Shown here: in pieces, positions 14,343 to 20,302 of the stretch
Numbering within the stretch: the stretch's first letter is position 1
How the letters are laid out: each line of letters begins with the position of its first letter
Source: Stomatobaculum sp.
GTDB taxonomy: Bacteria; Bacillota_A; Clostridia; Lachnospirales; Lachnospiraceae
Length of the DNA: 21,454 bases
NCBI GenBank assembly: GCA_017449925.1
Contig: JAFSYO010000004.1
Coordinates: 1 to 21,454, forward strand
Direction of reading: 5' to 3'
Position numbers and translations under genes: made by a program
The notes under the pieces: model-generated
What the model was told of the DNA's origin: nothing
What the model saw: the letters and a program-made list of their open reading frames with translations, nothing else
The model's database searches: none

Positions 14343-15329
14343 CTACTTTATTTCATTCCTGCAATCACCTGTATCTTCGAATTCCTTCAGGTTCCGGAGG
14401 GTCACCTCGTTCATACTGCGGATGGCGCCGTCGGTGTAGAAGGCGACGTGGGGGGTGTACACCACGTTCTCCATTCCGAGGAGCTCTTCGAACACAGGAT
14501 CATTGATCTCTTCAAAAGTCTTTTTCTTGCGGACGAAGGCGGATTCGCCTTCCACCACGTCAAAGGCAAATGCTGAAAGCTTCCCATCCTTCAGAGCCGT
14601 AAGCACCGCTGCCGCATCCACGAGGCCTCCTCTGGCGGTGTTGACGAGATAGGCTCCGTCCTTCATAAGGGCAATGCTTTCTGCGCCGATCAGGCCCTCA
14701 TTCTCCGGGGTCAGTGGACAGTGAAGGAAGACGATATCGCTTTCCTTCAGGAGTTCTTCCTTGGTCACATAGGTGCAGAGTTTCTTCGCCTCTTCGTTCT
14801 GGAAGGGATCGTAGCAGAGGATCCTGCATCCGAAGCCTTTCAGGATCTGCATAGTGGTGCGGCCTATCCTGCCGGACCCGAATACACCGGCGGTCATTTC
14901 TCCCAGCTGGCACCCGCGAAGTCCCGGCATGGTGTAATCGCCCGCGGTCACCCGGGCAGAGATCTTTTTGAATTTCCTGAGGATCATCAGGGCCAGCATC
15001 ACCGTGTGTTCGGAAATGGCTTCCGGCGCGTAGTAGGGAACGCTGCAGAGCCTGAGGCCGTTTTTCCGCACCGCTTCCGGATCCACGTGGTCCGTGCCTG
15101 CGGAGCGGGCGGCCAGGTACTTCACGCCTTTCTTCGCAAGGATCTCCGCGACCTCCTCCGTGATCCGGGAGTTCGTGAGGAAGATGACTGCCTCGAATCC
15201 TTCCAGTTCTTCGGCGATCTCCGCGGTCAGGGGACCTTCCCGGAATTCAAAGGTGAACCCGTAGTCCTGTTCCGCTTTTCTGTATACGTCCAGCTCGTCC
15301 GGCTGGACGCCGTGCACTCTGATACGCAT
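14343..15329 (-). CDS. D-2-hydroxyacid dehydrogenase, D-lactate-dehydrogenase-like (NAD-type)
   Basis: A 328-residue member of the D-isomer-specific 2-hydroxyacid dehydrogenases. The Rossmann motif is GVFGSGRIGRTTM (Gly151, 153, 156), and the second strand ends CYDPF with Asp174, which normally selects NAD over NADP. Catalytic residues: Arg233 (NTARGGLVD), Glu262 (DVVEGES) and His294 (YTPHVAFYTDGAI). The TPH-AFYT ending and the length fit the D-lactate / (R)-2-hydroxyisocaproate dehydrogenase branch. It reduces a 2-oxoacid to the D-hydroxyacid while recycling NADH. AAGGAG lies about 7 bases before the ATG. It is 39 bp downstream of the other dehydrogenase gene and upstream of the aminotransferase, likely co-transcribed with both. 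The substrate is inferred only from family and context. Confidence 0.92.
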   Translation of the reverse strand: MRIRVHGVQPDELDVYRKAEQDYGFTFEFREGPLTAEIAEELEGFEAVIFLTNSRITEEVAEILAKKGVKYLAARSAGTDHVDPEAVRKNGLRLCSVPYYAPEAISEHTVMLALMILRKFKKISARVTAGDYTMPGLRGCQLGEMTAGVFGSGRIGRTTMQILKGFGCRILCYDPFQNEEAKKLCTYVTKEELLKESDIVFLHCPLTPENEGLIGAESIALMKDGAYLVNTARGGLVDAAAVLTALKDGKLSAFAFDVVEGESAFVRKKKTFEEINDPVFEELLGMENVVYTPHVAFYTDGAIRSMNEVTLRNLKEFEDTGDCRNEIK

Positions 15330-15368
15330 ACGCTTCTCCTTATGTTCTGAGGTGCTGAACAGTTACTA

Positions 15369-16391
15369 TTATTTGTAGTTGAATTCGTGTTTGAACACCC
15401 GCATGACTTCCCGGATGGTCTCATCGTCGGAGACCGTGGTCTCCAGCCGGTTCACAGCGAAGGTCACGGGACGTTTTTCCAGGACTTCCAGGATGCCCAG
15501 GGCTGCCTGGTAGGACATGCGCTCCAGCGCCTCTTTGGTAAAGGCCGCCGTGTGGGGCGTGCAGATGACATTGTCCATTTTGAGAAGGGGGTTGTCGGGG
15601 CTCGGCAGGTTGCCTTCGAACACGTCGAGGGCCGCGCCCTGCAGTTTTCCTTCCTGAAGCATCCTGATCAGGCAGGCTTCGTCGATCACTTCTCCCCGGC
15701 CGGTGTTGATGAGGAAGGCCGTGGGCTTCATGAGGGACATGCGCTCAGCGTTCAGGATCTTTTTCGTGGAGGAGTTGCCCGGCAGGTGGAGGGACAGGAA
15801 ATCCGCCCGGGAGATCACTTCTTCCATGTCCGGGGTCAGCCATCCGTAGTCCGTCTTCTCATGCCTTGAAATCCTTCGGCTGTAGCCCAGCACCTTCATG
15901 CCGAGTCCATTGGCCATCCGCGCCACCCGGGTGCCGATCTTTCCCATGCCGATGATGCCGAGGATCTTTCCGTTGACATCACTGCCGTAGATCTTCCGGA
16001 CGACGCTCATTTCATTTCCCTTGGTTCCGCTGTTGTAAGTGATGGTCTTTTTTGCCAGCATGAGGATGAGGCCGATGGCATATTCCGCCACCGAGTTCTG
16101 ATTGGACTCTCCCGCGTTACAGATCTGGATGCCCCGGGCCGTGGCTTCGTCCACGTCGATCCCGTCGACGCCGACGCCGTGCATCGAGACTACCTTCAGT
16201 TTCGGGCACGCGTCATAGACTCTGGCGGTGAATTTTCCGTTCCTCGTCAGAGCTCCGTCGCAGTCCGCGCACTCCCGGATGAGGGTCTCTTCCTCAGGTC
16301 CGGTTCCGTAAACAAGCTCATATCCCTGCTCTCTCAGAAGGTCAGGTCCAACTTCATCTACCTTCTCAGTTATCAACACTTTGTATCCCAT
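15369..16391 (-). CDS. D-2-hydroxyacid dehydrogenase, phosphoglycerate/glyoxylate-reductase-like
   Basis: A 340-residue enzyme of the SerA/glyoxylate-reductase branch without the C-terminal ACT domain of full-length SerA. The Rossmann motif is IIGMGKIGTRVA (Gly148, 150, 153). The second strand ends LGYSRR: the usual acidic residue is replaced by Ser-Arg-Arg, which often goes with NADP(H). Catalytic residues: Arg232 (NTGRGEVID), Glu259 (LDVFEG) and His280 (CTPHTAAF). An upstream in-frame ATG (9 codons earlier) lacks a ribosome site; MGYKVLIT has GGGAGG 6 bases before it, so I start there. First gene of the four-gene operon, behind a leader with repeated 13-mers. The role could be serine synthesis, glyoxylate/hydroxypyruvate reduction or another 2-oxoacid; the context favours amino-acid-derived oxoacids. 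Confidence 0.91.
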   Translation of the reverse strand: MGYKVLITEKVDEVGPDLLREQGYELVYGTGPEEETLIRECADCDGALTRNGKFTARVYDACPKLKVVSMHGVGVDGIDVDEATARGIQICNAGESNQNSVAEYAIGLILMLAKKTITYNSGTKGNEMSVVRKIYGSDVNGKILGIIGMGKIGTRVARMANGLGMKVLGYSRRISRHEKTDYGWLTPDMEEVISRADFLSLHLPGNSSTKKILNAERMSLMKPTAFLINTGRGEVIDEACLIRMLQEGKLQGAALDVFEGNLPSPDNPLLKMDNVICTPHTAAFTKEALERMSYQAALGILEVLEKRPVTFAVNRLETTVSDDETIREVMRVFKHEFNYK

Positions 16392-16417
16392 GAGAAACCT
16401 CCCATTTTTAAAGGCCA

Positions 16418-16519
16418 TGCCTGCGGGTTACGTTTTTAATGGATATGTCTGCGGGTTATTTAGTTTTAGATGTGTCTTCGAGTTATGTATTTTGATTATA
16501 CAGATATGTCTGATGTTTA
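16418..16519 (-). repeat. Four copies of a 13-mer in the leader of the dehydrogenase operon
   Basis: Plus-strand motif tgtctgcgggtta occurs at 16418 (one change), 16446, 16473 (two changes) and 16507 (three changes), spaced 28, 27 and 34 bp; most copies are preceded by a short gata/gatg stretch. On the minus strand it reads TAACCCGCAGACA. The copies flank and overlap the candidate promoter and lie between the livF terminator and the first dehydrogenase. Confidence 0.8.
16495..16503 (-). promoter_or_regulatory. Extended -10 promoter candidate for the dehydrogenase operon
   Basis: Minus strand TCTGTATAAT: a perfect TATAAT (16495-16500) with an adjoining TG one base closer than the classic extended -10. 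The -35 region is poor. It lies about 104 bp before the chosen ATG and just past the livF terminator, where an operon promoter is needed. Confidence 0.5.
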
Positions 16520-16570
16520 TATAAAAGGCCGGGTTAAACAGGCCGCACTGAGCGACCTTTTACCCGACCT
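16519..16570 (-). terminator. Intrinsic terminator of the liv operon
   Basis: Minus strand: outer stem AGGTCGGGT/ACCCGGCCT (one G-T pair; 16562-16570 / 16527-16535), an inner stem GGTCGC/GCGGCC, then TTTTATAT. It separates the liv genes from the dehydrogenase operon. Confidence 0.85.
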
Positions 16571-16606
16571 CATTGTCTTGCAGTTCTTTACCGCTTCTTT
16601 ATTCAG

Positions 16607-16660
16607 TTACGCTTCCGGATATGCTTCTCTTATAACTTAAGCTCCCAGATATGCTTCTCT
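16607..16660 (-). repeat. In-frame duplication of the livF 3' end including its stop codon
   Basis: The last 24 bp of livF (codons for REAYLGA plus TAA, 16637-16660) recur 30 bp downstream in the same frame (16607-16630, REAYPEA plus TAA), matching at 21 of 24 positions. The second copy is untranslated unless the stop is read through. Confidence 0.85.
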
Positions 16661-17350
16661 CACCTGGGGATTCTGCATCAGGACCTCCGCCTTGTCTTCC
16701 AAGACCACTTCCCCGGTCTCGATCACGTAGCCGCGCTTCGCGATGCGGAGAGCCTGGTTCGCGTTCTGTTCCACCAGCAGGACCGTGGTGCCGCTCTTGT
16801 TGATCTCTACAACTGTGTCGAAGACCTGGTCCACGATGATGGGGGCCAGCCCCATGGAGGGCTCATCCAGCAGAAGCATCTTCGGACGGCTCATCAGAGC
16901 CCGGGCCGTGGCCAGCATCTGCTGCTCGCCTCCGGAAAGGGTGCCTGCCAGCTGGCGGTACCGTTCCTTCAGCCGCGGGAACATGTCGTAGATCCGTTCC
17001 AGGTCTTCCTGAATGCCTTTTTTGTCCTTTGCCCGGGCGTAGCCGCCCAGCAGAAGGTTGTCCTGGACGCTGCTCCGGGGGAACACTCTTCTTCCCTCCG
17101 GAACCAGGGTCATTCCGTCCCGCACGATCTGCGCGGTCTTCACGCCCTTCAGGCTTTTGCCCTGGAAGAAGACTTCTCCTCCCGACAGGGGCAGCTGGTT
17201 CATAATGGCGGACATGAGGGTGGTTTTTCCCGCCCCGTTGGCGCCGATCAGAGAAACGATCTCACCTTCCTCCACCCTGAGGTCCACCCCCCGGAGGGCG
17301 TGGATGTTCCCGTAGTGGACATTGATCTTCTCGACCTTGAGCAGTACCAT
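16637..17350 (-). CDS. livF: Branched-chain amino acid ABC transporter ATPase LivF
   Basis: A 237-residue ABC ATPase of typical LivF length. Motifs: Walker A GANGAGKT (36-43), the LivF-type segment TLVPEGRRVFPRSSVQDNLL (81-100), signature LSGGEQQ (138-144), Walker B MLLLDEP (158-164), and LLVEQNANQAL (191-201), where the usual switch His is Gln-Asn as in LivF. It ends VREAYLGA, the common LivF C-terminus. It pairs with LivG to drive LivHM. AGGAGG lies 6 bases before the ATG. Last gene of the liv operon, 48 bp after livG, followed by a duplicated gene end and a terminator. The amino-acid range of such systems is broader than the name suggests. Confidence 0.94.
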   Translation of the reverse strand: MVLLKVEKINVHYGNIHALRGVDLRVEEGEIVSLIGANGAGKTTLMSAIMNQLPLSGGEVFFQGKSLKGVKTAQIVRDGMTLVPEGRRVFPRSSVQDNLLLGGYARAKDKKGIQEDLERIYDMFPRLKERYRQLAGTLSGGEQQMLATARALMSRPKMLLLDEPSMGLAPIIVDQVFDTVVEINKSGTTVLLVEQNANQALRIAKRGYVIETGEVVLEDKAEVLMQNPQVREAYLGA

Positions 17351-17398
17351 TGGCTGCCTCCTTTTTCCTGTTTTATCTGCCGCGTTCCGGTCCAGTTT

Positions 17399-18181
17399 TT
17401 ACTTCCCGTCCGCCGACGCGCCTTTGCCGAGGTAGGCTTCGATGACCGTGGGGTCATTGCGCACTTCCTCCGGCAGTCCGTCGGCAATCTTCTGGCCGTG
17501 ATCAAAGACCACGACGCGCTCCGCGATGTTCATGACGACGCGCATGGCGTGCTCGATGAGGATGATGGAATATCCGTCTCCGGAAAGCTTCCTGATGATG
17601 TCCAGGAGCTCGTCCTTCTCCTTCGGGTTCATGCCGGCGGCGGGCTCATCCAGCAGGATCAGCTTCGGCTCCGTGGCCAGGGCCCTGGCGATCTCCAGGC
17701 GCCGCTGCATACCGTAGGGCAGGTTCCTTGCCTTCCAGTTCTCCCGGTCCGCCAGTCCGACATATTCGAGACATTTTTCCACGATCTCGCAGCACTTCTT
17801 CTCTTCCTCTTTCTGCCGCTTCGAGCCTGTCAGCGCGTCCAGCATGCCGCAGAAGGTCCGGCAGTGGCGACCCACCACCAGGTTCTCCCGGGCTGACATT
17901 TCCCCGAAGAGGCGGATGTTCTGGAAGGTGCGGCAGATGCCGAGTCTCGTGATGTATTCCGGTTTTTTCCGCGTGATGTCCTCTCCCTCGAAAAAGACGC
18001 TTCCCGAGGTGATGGGGGTGATCCCCGTCAGAAGATTGTAGAAGGTGGTCTTCCCGGAGCCGTTCGGCCCGATGATCGCCACGATCTCCCCGCGGTTGAT
18101 ATTGAAATCGATCTTTTCGTTCGCAATAATGCCGCCAAAATGCTTGGTAAGAGCCCTTGTCTCAAGCAGTACTTCACCCAT
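17399..18181 (-). CDS. livG: Branched-chain amino acid ABC transporter ATPase LivG
   Basis: A 260-residue ABC ATPase. Walker A GPNGSGKT (38-45), the LivG-type Q-loop region ICRTFQNIRLFGEMSARENL (82-101), signature LPYGMQRRLEIARAL (154-168), Walker B LILLDEP (174-180) followed by AAGMNP, and switch His211 in ILIEHAMRVV. The signature Ser of LSYG is Pro here (LPYG), which is common in LivG. The LivG-specific tail IEAYLG is present. GGAGG about 8 bases before the ATG fixes the start. Lies between livM (18-bp gap) and livF. Forms the ATPase pair with LivF on the inner face of the membrane. Confidence 0.94.
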   Translation of the reverse strand: MGEVLLETRALTKHFGGIIANEKIDFNINRGEIVAIIGPNGSGKTTFYNLLTGITPITSGSVFFEGEDITRKKPEYITRLGICRTFQNIRLFGEMSARENLVVGRHCRTFCGMLDALTGSKRQKEEEKKCCEIVEKCLEYVGLADRENWKARNLPYGMQRRLEIARALATEPKLILLDEPAAGMNPKEKDELLDIIRKLSGDGYSIILIEHAMRVVMNIAERVVVFDHGQKIADGLPEEVRNDPTVIEAYLGKGASADGK

Positions 18182-18199
18182 TCCGGTCTCCTCCTTTCG

Positions 18200-19207
18200 T
18201 CATTCCTTCTCGCCCATAATGCCTTCAGGGCGGAAGCGCATGATCAGGATCAGCATCAGGCCGTAAAGAATGTACCAGGGATCAAAGGGCAGTCCCAGGA
18301 TCCCCTGCACGCCTCTCAGGATCTCCGGCAGGATCACGACGACGAAGCCGCCCAGGATCGCGCCCGGGATGCTTCTTCTTCCGCCGACGACCAGCATCGT
18401 GAAAATGCTGATGGAAAGCGTCGCGGACAGCATGCTGGGATCCGCCAGGTTCGCGAAAGCAGCGTAGAAGCTGCCCGCCACGCTGCAGATGACAGCGGAG
18501 ATCAGAATGACCTTCAGGCGGTAGCCGCGGACATCGATTCCCATCGCCTGCGCGGCGATCTCGTCCTGCCGGATCGCCTGGACAGCGTACCCCTGTCTCG
18601 AGTGTACGAATCTCCAGGTGAAGTAGGCGAGAAAAACCACGATGGCGTAAAGGATCAGGATATATCCGTCCTTGTTGGAGGGAAGGAACGGAAGCTTGGT
18701 GATCTTTGTCCCCAGGATGGTCGGGGCCTGGATGCCGGGGATGCCGGCCGTCCCGCCCAGTTCGTCCGTATTGATCACGATGTAGCGGAGGATCTCGCAG
18801 AAAGCGTAGGTGATGACCACCATGAAGGAGCCCTTGACGCGGCGTCCCGCCAGGGCCACCGGCACCGACGCCAGCGCCGCGGCCAGCATGCCGATGGGAA
18901 TGGTAAGCCAGAAATTAAAACCCATGGCTGTGGTGAGATAGCCGCTGAAATAGGCGCCCAGACCGTAGAAGGCGGCGTGTCCCAGGGAGGTCTCCCCGAG
19001 ATAGCCGGAATAGAAATTGATGCCCAGGCTCGCGACTGCGTAGATCAGACCGTTGACTGCAATGTATTTCACAAAGTTCGGGATCACCGGAGTCTCTCCC
19101 GGAATGAACTGGTCCAGGAAGCAGAAAACCAGGACCAGAATCAGGGAGATCAGGAAAGTCGCCTTTCCGCTGAGACCGAAGAACCATTCGCTTTTCTTTT
19201 TCGTCAT
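18200..19207 (-). CDS. livM: Branched-chain amino acid ABC transporter permease LivM
   Basis: A 335-residue membrane protein with about nine to ten hydrophobic segments. The region 64-86 (INFYSGYLGETSLGHAAFYG onward) is the conserved LivM start of the permease domain, and GGTAGIPGI (151-159) is another LivM landmark. The coupling region near 255-280 (ALGGFVV-like, GGRRSIPGAILGGFVVVILP) contacts the ATPases. Basic MTKKK start with GGAGG 6 bases upstream. It is 10 bp after livH and 18 bp before livG, so tightly co-transcribed. Forms the membrane channel with LivH. Confidence 0.94.
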   Translation of the reverse strand: MTKKKSEWFFGLSGKATFLISLILVLVFCFLDQFIPGETPVIPNFVKYIAVNGLIYAVASLGINFYSGYLGETSLGHAAFYGLGAYFSGYLTTAMGFNFWLTIPIGMLAAALASVPVALAGRRVKGSFMVVITYAFCEILRYIVINTDELGGTAGIPGIQAPTILGTKITKLPFLPSNKDGYILILYAIVVFLAYFTWRFVHSRQGYAVQAIRQDEIAAQAMGIDVRGYRLKVILISAVICSVAGSFYAAFANLADPSMLSATLSISIFTMLVVGGRRSIPGAILGGFVVVILPEILRGVQGILGLPFDPWYILYGLMLILIMRFRPEGIMGEKE

Positions 19208-19217
19208 GGTTCCCTCC

Positions 19218-20114
19218 TCAGACCTTCTCTTCGAACGTGTAGCCCATGAGTCCGGTGGGTTTGATGAGGAGGACCAGGATCATGATGGCGAAGCTGATCG
19301 CGTCCTTGTAGCCCGTGGAGATGAGCCCTGAGGTGATGTCCTCCGCGATCCCGATCAGCAGGCCGCCCACCAGGGAGCCGGTGATGCTTCCGATCCCGCC
19401 GAGGATCGCGCAGGCCCAGCCCTTCAGGCCGGCCAGCGCACCCATGGTCGGGAAGATCGTGTAAAGTGTGCCCATGAAAAATCCGGCTGCCGCGCCCAGG
19501 GCGCCGCTGATGGCAAAGGTCACCTTGATCAGCATCTCGGAGTCCGCGCCCATCAGCCCCAGGGTCTTCATGTCCTGGGAGCCGGCCATCATGGCCTTGC
19601 CGACGAGAGTCTTCGTGAAAAAGAGCTGCAGGATCGCCATGATGATGAGGGATCCCACCAGGATGCTCAGATGGATGGAGCTCATGGTGATGTCCGTGTC
19701 CCCGATACGGAACAGCGTGACAAGCTTGTAATCCATAAGCTGCGGGTAGACCCTGGGGTCTGCGCTGAAAGCCGCGTTGGCGGAGTAGCGCACCAGGGTG
19801 GAAAGGCCGAGGGCAGTGATGAAGCCGGACTTGGCCAGGGTTCCCTTTTTCCTCAGCGGGACATATCCGAACTGGTCCAGAAGCATCGCCGCAACGGCGC
19901 CCACTGCCATGGAGATCAGCAGTGCGGGGAGCAGGGACATGTGCGCAAAGGTCGTCAGGAAAAATCCGGTATACGCACCGAGCATGTAGACCTCTCCGTG
20001 CGTCCAGTTGATGATTCCTACAATGCCGAACACCGTGGTCCAGCCGATCGCGATCAGCGCGTAGATGCCGCCGGTCGCCAGTCCGTTTATGATCTGTTGA
20101 ATCACTACTGCCAT
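19218..20114 (-). CDS. livH: Branched-chain amino acid ABC transporter permease LivH
   Basis: A 298-residue permease with about eight membrane segments. Landmarks: IQQIINGLATGGIYALIAIG (5-24), VGIINWTHGEVYMLGAYTGF (32-51) and AILGGIGSITGSLVGGLLIG (236-255), the ATPase-coupling loop region. Two ATGs lie six bases apart. The first (20120) touches the GGGGGA ribosome site, the second (20114) has it 6 bases upstream, so I choose MAVVIQQ. The gap to the upstream binding-protein gene is about 190 bp and contains several stems; the gap to livM is 10 bp. With LivM it forms the translocation path. Confidence 0.93.
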   Translation of the reverse strand: MAVVIQQIINGLATGGIYALIAIGWTTVFGIVGIINWTHGEVYMLGAYTGFFLTTFAHMSLLPALLISMAVGAVAAMLLDQFGYVPLRKKGTLAKSGFITALGLSTLVRYSANAAFSADPRVYPQLMDYKLVTLFRIGDTDITMSSIHLSILVGSLIIMAILQLFFTKTLVGKAMMAGSQDMKTLGLMGADSEMLIKVTFAISGALGAAAGFFMGTLYTIFPTMGALAGLKGWACAILGGIGSITGSLVGGLLIGIAEDITSGLISTGYKDAISFAIMILVLLIKPTGLMGYTFEEKV

Positions 20115-20122
20115 AAGCATTC

Positions 20123-20219
20123 CCCCGGAGATCCGGGGTCTGTCCCCGGAAACTCACTATTCCGGAGCCGGGACTGCCGCGCCGTATGGTCCGGAATGGG
20201 TCCGGACCTGACACGGCAG
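20123..20219 (-). promoter_or_regulatory. Cluster of GC-rich hairpins between livJ-like gene and livH
   Basis: Several perfect inverted repeats overlap here: ccccgg/ccgggg (20123-20128 / 20133-20138), an alternative pairing of the latter with ccccgg at 20144-20149, attccgga/tccggaat (20159-20166 / 20190-20197), ctgccg/cggcag (20174-20179 / 20214-20219), and palindrome ggtccggacc (20199-20208). No T-run follows. A structured spacer after a binding-protein gene fits mRNA protection or partial attenuation. The first stem reaches the livH ribosome site. Confidence 0.6.
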
Positions 20220-20302
20220 CCTGCGCTCCATAAGTGGATTGTAAACTCTTACTGATTAAAACAACGTATATGTTTCTGTGTTCGGGTCAGAAGCTGATAT
20301 CT

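Noticed and set aside
16392..16518. Serine- or glycine-type riboswitch or T-box before the first dehydrogenase
   Set aside because: I see neither the T-box consensus nor a terminator in the leader; the repeats explain most of the sequence.
16418..16519. CRISPR array
   Set aside because: The repeats are only 13 bp, degenerate, with 14-21 bp spacing and no cas genes.
19204..20214. 336-codon minus-strand frame overlapping livH
   Set aside because: It is livH read in another frame, giving a His/Arg/Gly-rich product without motifs; LivH itself is well supported.
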